Assembly: GCA_035558955.1 (NCBI GenBank)
Contig: DATMBX010000062.1
Location: 1-7,869, forward strand
Direction: 5' to 3'
Origin: DASVDE01 sp035558955
GTDB taxonomy: Bacteria > Actinomycetota > Thermoleophilia > Solirubrobacterales > 70-9
Length of the DNA stretch: 7,869 nucleotides
Under the pieces are notes generated by a model. The model made no database searches, had not been told where the DNA came from, and saw only the letters and a program-made list of their open reading frames with translations. Every line of letters starts with the position of its first letter. Position 1 is the first letter of the stretch. Made by a program: the position numbers and the translations under genes. This document shows, piece after piece, positions 1 to 6,113 of this stretch.

Positions 1-191
1 TGCTCGAGCAGGTCGGAGAGCAGGTCGTGGGTCATCGGCCGCGGCGTGCTCGCCCCCTGCAGCTTCATTAGGATCGCCGCCGCCTCCGGGTGCCCGATCC
101 AGATCGGCAGGAATCGATTTCCCTCGACCGTCTTCAACAAGACAATCGGCTGCTTGCCGACCATGTCAAAGCTGACGCCGTAGATCTGCAT
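1..191 (-). CDS. Bifunctional nuclease family (DUF151/BFN) protein, partial
   Basis: The minus strand encodes 63 residues from an ATG at 191 and runs off the window, so the C-terminal part is missing. The N-terminus (MQIYGVSFDMVGKQP) continues with VLLKTVEGNRFLPIWIGHPEAAAI and then PRPMTHDLLSDLL. This is the conserved pattern of the DUF151 'bifunctional nuclease' family, seen in plant BFN proteins and widely in actinobacteria. Family members are reported to have DNase and RNase activity, but the physiological role in bacteria is unclear. An in-frame GTG at 200 is an alternative start. Neither start has a convincing Shine-Dalgarno sequence. The gene begins 12 nt after the 3' end of a tRNA-Ile gene on the same strand, with no terminator between, so it may be co-transcribed with the tRNA and parB. 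The family call is firm; the biological role is not. Confidence 0.88.
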   Translation of the reverse strand, partial: MQIYGVSFDMVGKQPIVLLKTVEGNRFLPIWIGHPEAAAILMKLQGASTPRPMTHDLLSDLLE

Positions 192-203
192 CTGTTGCAC
201 GAG

Positions 204-267
<64 letters not shown>

Positions 268-277
<10 letters not shown>

Positions 278-1140
278 GAACGGGAGTGGATTCTAGCCGC
301 CAGGGCCAGGGCGTCGTTCAGGTCGTCGAAGCGAATCTCGACCGCTATCTCTTCTCCCCTGGGGCGAACCCTCACCTCGTGGCCGAGGGCGGACTCGAAG
401 CGGTCGGCCGCATCGCGCAGCGCCGCGGCCTCCTCGGGGTCGACCTTCCTGTGATTCCCCCCACTCTTTGGCTGGCCAGCCAGCTTGGCCCTGTTCTCGG
501 TCTCGCGGACCGACCATCCGCCTCTTGCCGCGTCGCGGGCAAGGCGGCGGCGGACATCGTTGCCTCTGGCGCCGAGGAGGGCGCGGCCGTGACCTTCGCT
601 CAACTCGCCCGATTCGAGAAGCTCGATTGCATCGTCAGGAAGATCGAGAAGGCGGATCAAGTTGGAGATCGCCGGGCGGCTGCGACCGACGCGGCGGGCG
701 AGTTCCTCTTTGGAGAGGCCCAGCTCTTCCACCAGGGCGGCGCAGGCGCGTGCCTCGTCGATGGGGTTGAGGTCCTCCCGGACCATGTTCTCGATCAGCG
801 CCACCTGCAGCCGCTCCGCCTGCTCGGAGTCGCGGACGATGGCCGGCACCTTCTCCAGACCCACCTTTCCGGCCGCTCGCCAGCGGCGCTCCCCGGCGAT
901 CAACTCGTAGCTGCCGTCGTGCAGGGGGCGGACCAGCAGCGGCTGGACGACGCCGTTCGCCTCGATCGAGGAGGCGAGGCCGGCCAGCGCTTCCTCGTCG
1001 AAGGTCTTGCGCGGCTGGTTCGGGTTGGGCTTGATCGTGGCGACCGGCAGCTCGCGCAACTCGCCGGCGTCCTCGACCACACTCTCGGGCAGGATCGCCG
1101 CGAGGCCGCGGCCGATTCCCCGCTTCGCCGCGCTAGCCAC
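268..1140 (-). CDS. parB: Chromosome partitioning protein ParB
   Basis: ParB is a CTP-dependent DNA clamp that loads at parS sites and directs origin segregation together with ParA. With the GTG start at 1140 the product is 290 aa, usual for chromosomal ParB. Visible features in order are a basic N-terminal ParA-contact segment (KRGIGRGLAAIL), box I with NQPRK (about 41-45), the CTP-binding motif AGERRWRAA (about 82-90), the second motif ENMVREDLNPIDEA (about 117-130), a KorB-type helix-turn-helix (about 143-168, SKEELARRVGRSRPAISNLI) and a C-terminal dimerisation segment. An upstream in-frame TTG at 1161 would add seven residues. GTG 1140 is preferred because AAGGAG lies 10 nt upstream and the family usually starts just before KRGxGRGL. 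The start overlaps the parA stop by 8 nt, implying translational coupling. The stop TAG (268-270) lies inside the tRNA-Ile gene. Confidence 0.96.
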
Positions 1141-1891
1141 GCGCGGCGAGCTCCTTGGCAAGGGCGCGGTAGGCGTCGGAGCTCCGCGAGCGGGGGGAGT
1201 GCTCGGTCACGGGGAGACCATAGCTGGGGGCCTCGGCGACCCTGACGCTGCGTGGTATGACCGTGTCGAAGACCATGCCGGGGAAGTGTTGGCGCAGCTC
1301 GCCCTCGACGTCCTGAGCCAAGCGCGTACGCTCGTCGTGCATAGTGATCAACAGCCCCGACACCTCCAGCGCCGGGTTGAGTTCCCGGCGAATCATTCCC
1401 AGCGTCTCGAGGAACTGAACCAAGCCTTCGAGGGCCAGATATTCCGCTTGAACAGGCACGATCACCCGGTCCGTGGCGACCAGGGCGTTGACGCTGACGG
1501 GGCCCAGGGAGGGCGGGCAATCGAGCAAGGTGAACGCGAATCGCTCACGCACGGGGCCAAGCCGCTCGCGTAGTCGCGTTTCCGAGCCGTCGATCCTCGG
1601 CAACTCAACCGCGGCCCCGGCGAGGTCTCTGTTTGCCGGCACCAACCATAGGTTGTCGGGCCCTCCCGGGCGCGCCGCCTCGGCAACGGAAACGTCGCCG
1701 GTAAGGCAATCGTAAGAGGACGGGTGAAGATTTCGGTCGTGGCCGAGGGCAACCGTCGCATTGCACTGAGGATCGAGGTCTACCAGCAAAGTCTGAGCGG
1801 CCGATCCAGCTATGCAGGCGGCGAGGTTTACGGCTGTGGTCGTCTTCCCGACTCCACCCTTCTGGTTCGCGATCGCGTAGACGAGGCCCAT
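1133..1891 (-). CDS. parA: Chromosome partitioning ATPase ParA (Soj)
   Basis: This is a 252-aa ParA/MinD-type P-loop ATPase. As an ATP dimer it binds DNA non-specifically, and ParB bound near the origin stimulates its hydrolysis, moving origins apart. The deviant Walker A motif KGGVGKTT is at residues 11-18, with both signature lysines. LLVDLDPQ (35-42) and the switch II/Walker B region LLDCPPSLG (112-120) follow, then VQAEYLALEGL and the C-terminal PRSVRVAEAPSYGLPV typical of Soj. Its length matches small chromosomal ParA proteins, which lack the N-terminal helix-turn-helix of plasmid ParA. It starts at ATG 1891 with no strong Shine-Dalgarno, 24 nt after the rsmG stop. parB follows with an overlap. 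The nearby parS-like site at 4180-4193 supports a local parABS system. Confidence 0.97.
   Translation of the reverse strand: MGLVYAIANQKGGVGKTTTAVNLAACIAGSAAQTLLVDLDPQCNATVALGHDRNLHPSSYDCLTGDVSVAEAARPGGPDNLWLVPANRDLAGAAVELPRIDGSETRLRERLGPVRERFAFTLLDCPPSLGPVSVNALVATDRVIVPVQAEYLALEGLVQFLETLGMIRRELNPALEVSGLLITMHDERTRLAQDVEGELRQHFPGMVFDTVIPRSVRVAEAPSYGLPVTEHSPRSRSSDAYRALAKELAARG
1151..1156 (-). promoter_or_regulatory. Shine-Dalgarno of parB
   Basis: AAGGAG on the minus strand ends 10 nt before the GTG at 1140. It lies inside the parA coding region. It supports GTG 1140 over the TTG at 1161, which begins upstream of this motif. Confidence 0.7.
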
Positions 1892-1915
1892 GCAGCGGGC
1901 AGCCTAGTCGGACCC

Positions 1916-2572
1916 TCAGCCGCGGGGGCGCTTCTTGGCGACGCCCGGACGGCGCGGAAGATCGCCTGGGGTGGGACCGAGCTTGCGGATGACGTGGAGG
2001 TGACGATGTTCGCTGCCTGCCCTGGGACCGACAGCGAGAATTCGATCCGGCGCCATCGCCAACTGATCTGCCGCCCTACCCAGCTGCTGTTCTTCCTCTT
2101 CGTCGCGCTTGCCCTTCCAGGCGATAAGGACTCCGCCTTCGCGCAGCAGGGGGGATGCCAGCTCGGCGAGAGTCGAGAGGCGACCCACCGCTCGAGCCGT
2201 CACTGCTTCGTAAGCCCCCCGCCCTTCCCCCGCCGCCAGCTCCTCCGAGCGGGCATCGATCACGCGGGCGTTTGAGATGCCGGAAGCCTCGATCGCTCGG
2301 CGCATGAAGTCGCACTTGCGGCCGATCGACTCGACAAGGTCGACCTGAGCTTTAGGTAGAGCTACGGCCAAGGCGAGGCCTGGAAAGCCAGCCCCAGAGC
2401 CGATATCGGCGATTCTGGTCGCTTCGCCCAACTCCGAGACCTCGAGGCCGGTGAGACTGTCGTCGACGTGCACCCGCCAGGCACGCTCGTCCACAATCGA
2501 ACTGACCGAAGCTCGCTCTCTTGCAAGCAAGTCGAGGATGGTCCGTAGCGCCTCCCGCTGCGAGGGCCTCAT
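1916..2572 (-). CDS. rsmG: 16S rRNA (guanine-N7) methyltransferase RsmG (GidB)
   Basis: RsmG uses S-adenosylmethionine to methylate N7 of a guanine in the 530 loop of 16S rRNA (G527 in E. coli numbering). Loss of this activity in other bacteria gives low-level streptomycin resistance. The 218-aa product shows HVDDSL (35-40), the SAM-binding loop DIGSGAGFPG (56-65), LVES (79-82), KCDFMRR (86-92), TARAV (125-129) and the C-terminal RRPGVAKKRP. All are hallmarks of the family, and the length is normal. It starts at ATG 2572, only 2 nt after the khpB stop, with the short TAGGG of the upstream stop region as a weak ribosome binding site, so it is probably coupled to khpB. Confidence 0.97.
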   Translation of the reverse strand: MRPSQREALRTILDLLARERASVSSIVDERAWRVHVDDSLTGLEVSELGEATRIADIGSGAGFPGLALAVALPKAQVDLVESIGRKCDFMRRAIEASGISNARVIDARSEELAAGEGRGAYEAVTARAVGRLSTLAELASPLLREGGVLIAWKGKRDEEEEQQLGRAADQLAMAPDRILAVGPRAGSEHRHLHVIRKLGPTPGDLPRRPGVAKKRPRG

Positions 2573-2574
2573 CC

Positions 2575-3057
2575 CTACTCGGAGACCAGCGGGGCGACCA
2601 CGACGCAGCGACGCGGCTCGTCGCCCTCGCTGTAGGTCTCGACCCCGGAGCGGTCTTTGAGGCGCTCGTGCACCACTCGCCGCTCCTGGGCGGACATCGG
2701 ATCCATCTCGACGGAGTGGCCGGCGCTCAAAGCCTGCTCGGCGGCGCGATCCGCCCGAGCCTCCAGCGTCTCCCGCCGCCGCTCCCGATATCCGGCGGCA
2801 TCGACGACAACCCGCTTGCGCTCCCGCATCCCCCTGAAAGCCGCCTGATAGGCAAGAAGCTGGATCGCGTCGATCGTCTGTCCCCGCTTCCCGATCAGCA
2901 ACCCGTAATCGTCATCCCCCTCAACCACGGCCTCAATTCGATGATCGTCCTCAGAAACCTCAACCTCCCCATCCAAATCAAGCTCATCAAGGACGCCTTC
3001 AACAAGCTCCCGCACGCGCTCCGCGGGTTCCGCGGGCCAGTCGAATTCCTCACTCAC
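2575..3057 (-). CDS. khpB: KH-R3H RNA-binding protein KhpB (Jag/EloR)
   Basis: This is a single-stranded nucleic acid binding protein of the Jag/KhpB family. In other bacteria it partners with KhpA and affects cell elongation and division through RNA binding. From the GTG at 3057 it is 160 aa. An acidic N-terminus leads to a type II KH domain (about 36-93) with the GxxG loop as GKRG (56-59, in LLIGKRGQTIDAIQLLA). A C-terminal R3H domain follows, with R126 and H130 in the R-x3-H motif. The separate Jag_N domain found in firmicute homologues is absent, as is common in actinobacteria. GTG 3057 is preferred because AGGG lies 8 nt upstream; GTG 3066 is an in-frame alternative adding three residues. 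It lies between yidC and rsmG, the usual place for jag. Confidence 0.95.
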   Translation of the reverse strand: MSEEFDWPAEPAERVRELVEGVLDELDLDGEVEVSEDDHRIEAVVEGDDDYGLLIGKRGQTIDAIQLLAYQAAFRGMRERKRVVVDAAGYRERRRETLEARADRAAEQALSAGHSVEMDPMSAQERRVVHERLKDRSGVETYSEGDEPRRCVVVAPLVSE

Positions 3058-3116
3058 GCCCCGCACCCTAAATCAAGCTGCGCAGAAGCGGGGTCGGGGT
3101 AGCCCGGCCTCGCCCA

Positions 3117-3914
3117 CTACCGCCGCTTCTTCCGTCTTCTAGGCGGCGGCGGAGGCGGTTTCGAGGCCTTGGCCTCTTCCGGCGTTGGATGAACGGGCGC
3201 CGGAACCAGCTTCTGGATCGTGTACTGCTGGCCGATCGTCCAGATGTTGGTCGTGATCCAGTAGAGAATCAGCCCCGCCGGAAAGTTGATGATGATCGGG
3301 ACGAAGATCAATGGCAGAGCCAAAATCAGCATCCGCTGGTTTTTGTCGGCGGTGACCGTCGACACCAGCCCGGAGAACAGCTGCGTGACGACGTAGATGA
3401 TCAGCAGGGCGATCAAGACGCCGCCTGTCGCCTTCGCCGTCAGATCGGGGATGAAGAGGAAGCTCTCGCTGCCGGGGATAAGGCCGGCCGCCCAATCGGC
3501 GGGGGGCAGCTCGCTGCAGGGCATATCCGTCTGCCCGCAGATGTCGAAGCGAAGGTCGTTCTGGAGGACGTAGAAGAGGGTGAGGAAGATCGGCGCCTGC
3601 GCAAGCAGGGGGATGCAGGAGGCGAAGGGGTTGACTCTGTTCTCCTGGTAGAAGCGCATCATCTCCTGCTGCATGCGCTGCCGGTCGTTTCTGAATCTGG
3701 CCTGAATCGCTTTCAGCTGGGGCTGCAGCGCCTGCAGCGCGCGCATCCCTTTCAGCGATTTGTAGGTGAGAGGAATCAGCACCGCGCGGGTGGTGACCGT
3801 GAGAGCGATGATCGCGCCGCCCCAGCTGAGGCCCAGATCGTTGAAGAAGACGAGGACCGCGTCGCCGGCGTCGACCATGAACTGCGGCACGAGCTGGAAG
3901 GCGAGCGGCAGCAT
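3117..3914 (-). CDS. yidC: Membrane protein insertase YidC (Oxa1 family)
   Basis: YidC inserts and folds inner-membrane proteins, alone or with SecYEG. The 265-aa product has the Oxa1 core. An N-terminal membrane segment carries the hydrophilic-groove arginine R43 (in LTVTTRAVLIPLTYKS). A cytoplasmic helical hairpin (about 53-92, charged, with RMQQEMMRFYQENRVNP) follows, then PLLAQAPIFLTLFYVL and two or three C-terminal hydrophobic segments ending in FPAGLILYWITTNIWTIGQQY. The C-terminal tail is proline-rich, then very basic (PPPPPPRRRKKRR), fitting ribosome contact. There is no large periplasmic domain, as in Gram-positive types, and no clear signal peptide or lipobox. The loop after the third hydrophobic stretch carries two cysteines, C126 and C133. 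The start ATG shares one base with the yidD stop, and GAGGT lies 9 nt upstream. Confidence 0.96.
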   Translation of the reverse strand: MLPLAFQLVPQFMVDAGDAVLVFFNDLGLSWGGAIIALTVTTRAVLIPLTYKSLKGMRALQALQPQLKAIQARFRNDRQRMQQEMMRFYQENRVNPFASCIPLLAQAPIFLTLFYVLQNDLRFDICGQTDMPCSELPPADWAAGLIPGSESFLFIPDLTAKATGGVLIALLIIYVVTQLFSGLVSTVTADKNQRMLILALPLIFVPIIINFPAGLILYWITTNIWTIGQQYTIQKLVPAPVHPTPEEAKASKPPPPPPRRRKKRR

Positions 3915-4186
3915 CAGCCGTGGACCTCACCGTGGTACTTGGCGGGGTCGATCGGGCCCACTCGCAGCGTAAAGCGGCGCGGCACAGGGTCGAAGCCGCC
4001 GTGGCTGAAGGGATTGCAGCGCAGCAGCCGCCAGGAGGCAAGCAGGCCGCCGCGAGCCACGCCGAAGCGGTCGATCGCCTCGACCGCGTAGGCGGAACAG
4101 GTCGGCTCGTAGCGGCAGCGCCGGGGACGGGACGGGGAGATCCAGCGCTGGTACGCACGGATCGGCGCCAGGAAGATGCGTTTCAC
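3914..4186 (-). CDS. yidD: Membrane protein insertion efficiency factor YidD
   Basis: YidD is a small membrane-associated protein that aids YidC-dependent insertion. The 90-aa product matches the family pattern throughout: YQRWISPSRPRRCRYEPTCSAYAVEAI, then FGVARGG, then WRLLRCNPFSHGGFDPVP. The three conserved cysteines are C24, C30 and C57. The N-terminal MKRIFLAPIRAYQRW forms an amphipathic basic helix. The start is GTG at 4186, sharing 4 nt (GTGA) with the rnpA stop. A G-rich Shine-Dalgarno (AGGGGGG) ends 8 nt upstream. A parS-like palindrome runs through the start codon. It sits between rnpA and yidC as usual. Confidence 0.96.
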   Translation of the reverse strand: MKRIFLAPIRAYQRWISPSRPRRCRYEPTCSAYAVEAIDRFGVARGGLLASWRLLRCNPFSHGGFDPVPRRFTLRVGPIDPAKYHGEVHG

Positions 4187-4193
4187 GTGGAAC
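4180..4193. promoter_or_regulatory. Candidate parS site (ParB binding)
   Basis: GTTTCACGTGGAAC matches the 14-bp actinobacterial parS consensus GTTTCACGTGAAAC at 13 of 14 positions and keeps the central CACGTG. ParB is known to nucleate on this palindrome near the origin and then spread along DNA. The site spans the last codons of rnpA and the yidD GTG start, about 1.9 kb from the dnaA-dnaN spacer and about 3 kb from parB. It is the only good match I see in the window. That it acts as a parS is inference from sequence and position. Confidence 0.7.
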
Positions 4194-4545
4194 GCCCCCC
4201 TGCCAGCGCTTCCTCGATGTTCTTCGTGACTCCCCCTTCGCCCTCCCGCTCGATCAGGTCGCCGATCTCCGGCCGGGCTACCAGGACAAAATCGTGGCCG
4301 TCGGGCAAGCGATCGGAAAGTCCCCAGAAGGCCTCGCGCAGCACCCTCTTGGCACGGTTGCGATCCACCGCGCCGCCCACCTTACGACTGGCGGAAACCC
4401 CAAGCCTCACCTCGCGCTCGCCTTCTTCCTCATCCCGACGAGGGAAGCTATAGAGGACGAGATAGCGGGTTGCATGCGAGGAACCGTCACGGTAAACGCG
4501 ATCGAACTCACCGCTGCGGGAGAGCCGACGTCGCTTCGCCGCCAT
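4183..4545 (-). CDS. rnpA: Ribonuclease P protein component
   Basis: RnpA is the protein subunit of RNase P, which binds the 5' leader of pre-tRNA and assists the catalytic RNA in removing it. The 120-aa product is basic, with RRLSRSGEFDRVYRDG at the N-terminus and RLGVSASRKVGGAVDRNRAKRVLREAF containing the RNR signature (R62-N63-R64, followed by K66 and R67). PDGHDFVLVARPEI follows, as in the family. The length is typical. The ATG at 4545 directly abuts the rpmH stop with no spacer and no near Shine-Dalgarno, so translation probably depends on ribosomes finishing rpmH. The 3' end overlaps yidD by 4 nt. Confidence 0.97.
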   Translation of the reverse strand: MAAKRRRLSRSGEFDRVYRDGSSHATRYLVLYSFPRRDEEEGEREVRLGVSASRKVGGAVDRNRAKRVLREAFWGLSDRLPDGHDFVLVARPEIGDLIEREGEGGVTKNIEEALAGGRST

Positions 4546-4680
4546 CTAAACAGTGAGGCGCTTCCGACCCTTGCGCCGACGTCGCTTGATGATCGCGCGT
4601 CCCGCGCGGGTACTCATCCTGGCGCGAAATCCGTGCGTCTTCGCCCGCTTCCGCTTCTTCGGCTGGTAGGTCCGCTTCAT
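4546..4680 (-). CDS. rpmH: 50S ribosomal protein L34
   Basis: The minus strand from ATG 4680 encodes 44 residues that begin MKRTYQPKKRKRAKTHGFRA and continue with RMSTRAGRAIIKRRRRKGRKRL. This is the almost invariant L34 sequence, and the length is normal. L34 is a small, very basic protein of the large ribosomal subunit that binds 23S rRNA. It is the first gene of the minus-strand operon and faces dnaA divergently, the standard arrangement at bacterial origins. No Shine-Dalgarno is visible in the bases just before the ATG. Confidence 0.98.
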   Translation of the reverse strand: MKRTYQPKKRKRAKTHGFRARMSTRAGRAIIKRRRRKGRKRLTV

Positions 4681-4690
4681 CCGGCCGCGC

Positions 4691-4696
4691 AGTATA
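4691..4696 (-). promoter_or_regulatory. Candidate -10 element of the rpmH operon promoter
   Basis: TATACT on the minus strand differs from the consensus TATAAT by one base and ends 10 nt before the rpmH ATG. No -35 hexamer stands at ideal spacing; the nearest is TTTCGC with a 15-nt spacer. If used, transcription would begin only a few bases before the ATG, giving a nearly leaderless mRNA. This would fit the absence of a Shine-Dalgarno. Confidence 0.4.
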
Positions 4697-4732
4697 CGTA
4701 GAAGGAGCCGGGCGAAACGCAAACGATCTTTT

Positions 4733-4769
4733 CTTCGGCATTTGCGAAGCCCGCCGGAGCGGGCCTTCG
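4733..4769. repeat. Inverted repeats forming two mutually exclusive hairpins in the rpmH-dnaA spacer
   Basis: CGAAG at 4745-4749 can pair with CTTCG at 4733-4737 (loop of 7) or with CTTCG at 4765-4769. The second choice extends through CCCGC (4750-4754) and GCGGG (4759-4763) around a CGGA tetraloop, with one bulged C at 4764, giving about ten GC-rich pairs. There is no T run on either strand, so it does not look like an intrinsic terminator. The function is unknown; it lies between the two divergent genes. Confidence 0.6.
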
Positions 4770-4792
4770 AGCCGCCGCTATCGTCGCTCGCT

Positions 4793-4801
4793 TGTGGACC
4801 A
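4793..4801 (-). promoter_or_regulatory. DnaA-box-like 9-mer on the dnaA start codon
   Basis: Read on the minus strand, TGGTCCACA matches the high-GC actinobacterial DnaA box TTGTCCACA at 8 of 9 positions. It covers the dnaA GTG start (4794-4796). DnaA autoregulates its own gene in several bacteria through boxes in the dnaA promoter, so autorepression is a reasonable inference. A single 9-mer could also be chance. Confidence 0.45.
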
Positions 4802-6113
4802 CGTAGCTGCTCAGGACGATCCGAAGGCCCTCTGGGGCAAAGTACGGGCGCGGCTGCGGGCTTCTGTTCCCGACTCGACCTACAGGCTTTGGCTGGAGCC
4901 TCTGGAGCTCGAGGGGGTTCAAGGGGAGACTCTGTTCCTGTCCGCCCCCGAGGGGATTCGCGCTTGGGTTGAGCGAAGGTACTCGTCTCTGATCCGAGAG
5001 GCTTTAAACGGCACTGGGCTGCGGGATGTGGGCTTTGGAGCCGTTTCCGATTCCCATGCCGGAGACCCTGGCGACGGGGTCGAATTGAACCCGAGCTACA
5101 CCTTCGAGCGGTTTGTGATCGGGGACGGGAACCGGATGGCTCATGCCGCCGCCCTGGCTGTGGCCGAGGCGCCGGGGGAGGCCTACAACCCCCTCTTTCT
5201 GCACGGGCACCCGGGGTTGGGGAAGACCCACCTCCTGGTCGCGATCGCCAACTACCTGCGCATCAACGCAACGGGACTCAGCGTCCGCTACACCACCGCG
5301 GAGTGCTTCACCAACGAGTTCGTCGGCGCCCTGCGCAGCGCCGGCGCCGAGGCATTCAAGAGCCGCTACCGCGACCTCGACGTGCTGCTGATCGACGACG
5401 TGCAATTCCTCGAGGGCAAACAGCACACCGAGGAAGAGTTCTTCCACACCTTCAACGCCCTGTACGAGTCTGGCAGCCAGCTCGTCCTCTCCGCCGATCG
5501 CCTTCCCAGCGAGCTGGCGGACCTCGAGCAGCGCCTTCGCGACCGCTTCGAGTGGGGGTTGACGGTTGAGGTCGATAAGCCCAACCTCAACACCAGGCTC
5601 ACCGTCCTTCGACGCTTGGTGCGCGAAGCCGGCGTCGAGATCGCCGATAACCAAGCGCTGGCCGAGCTGGCCGAGCGAGTCGACGCCAACGTCCGTCAGC
5701 TCCACGGTGGGCTGACGCGGGCGATCGCCCACGCCTCGCTGATGGCGAAGCCGCTCAGCTCCGAGCTGATCGCGGAGGTGATCCCTACGCCCTCCCGCAC
5801 ACCTCGGCAGACACCGGTCGAGGAGATCCAGCAGCGTGTGGCCACCGCCTTCGGAATCTCCCGCGCAGAGCTGGTCGGCTCCACCCGCGCCGCTACGCCC
5901 GTTCGCGCCCGACAGGTGGCGATCTTTCTCACCCGCGAGCTGACCGACCTCTCCCTCCCCCAGATCGGCCGCCTCTACGGGGGCCGGGATCACTCGACCG
6001 TGCTCAACTCGGTGCGCCGCGTCGAGGCGGGACTTGCCGAGGACTCGAAGCTCTCCGAGCGGGTCGCCGAGCTTCGATCCGCAATCCACAGGCCCGCCTC
6101 CAGCCGCCCCTGA
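4794..6113 (+). CDS. dnaA: Chromosomal replication initiator protein DnaA
   Basis: DnaA is the AAA+ ATPase that binds DnaA boxes, melts the origin and recruits the helicase. The product is 439 aa from GTG 4794. Domain I (about 10-75) starts ALWGKVRARL. Domain II is only some 25-30 residues, acidic and glycine-rich. Domain III begins near LNPSYTFERFVIGDGNRMAHAAA and has Walker A GHPGLGKT (138-145), Walker B LLIDDVQF (198-205), sensor 1 LVLSADR and the arginine-finger segment RLRDRFEWGL (from 247). Domain IV ends with the DNA-binding signature GGRDHSTV (396-403). Small departures from common forms are GHPGLGKT for GGVGLGKT and RDRF for RSRF; key catalytic residues are kept. No Shine-Dalgarno precedes the GTG, and a TATCGT at 4779-4784 is the only -10-like sequence close by. 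Confidence 0.98.
   Translation: MDHVAAQDDPKALWGKVRARLRASVPDSTYRLWLEPLELEGVQGETLFLSAPEGIRAWVERRYSSLIREALNGTGLRDVGFGAVSDSHAGDPGDGVELNPSYTFERFVIGDGNRMAHAAALAVAEAPGEAYNPLFLHGHPGLGKTHLLVAIANYLRINATGLSVRYTTAECFTNEFVGALRSAGAEAFKSRYRDLDVLLIDDVQFLEGKQHTEEEFFHTFNALYESGSQLVLSADRLPSELADLEQRLRDRFEWGLTVEVDKPNLNTRLTVLRRLVREAGVEIADNQALAELAERVDANVRQLHGGLTRAIAHASLMAKPLSSELIAEVIPTPSRTPRQTPVEEIQQRVATAFGISRAELVGSTRAATPVRARQVAIFLTRELTDLSLPQIGRLYGGRDHSTVLNSVRRVEAGLAEDSKLSERVAELRSAIHRPASSRP

Noticed and set aside
286..1245. Long plus-strand open frame (319 aa) opposite parB and parA
   Set aside because: It is antisense to two well-recognised genes, resembles no family, and is the kind of open frame expected opposite GC-rich coding DNA.
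2487..2495. TCGTCCACA, an 8/9 DnaA-box match inside rsmG
   Set aside because: A lone match within coding sequence, about 2.3 kb from dnaA with no cluster; probably chance.
3059..3093. CCCCGC/GCGGGG inverted repeat in the yidC-khpB spacer as a terminator
   Set aside because: The loop is over 20 nt and there is no T run, so it is not a believable intrinsic terminator.
3189..4091. Plus-strand open frame (300 aa) opposite yidC and yidD
   Set aside because: It is antisense to two clear family members and has biased composition; no support for expression.
4508..4741. Minus-strand 77-aa open frame covering rpmH
   Set aside because: It is the wrong frame; the L34 sequence is unmistakable in the neighbouring frame (4546-4680).
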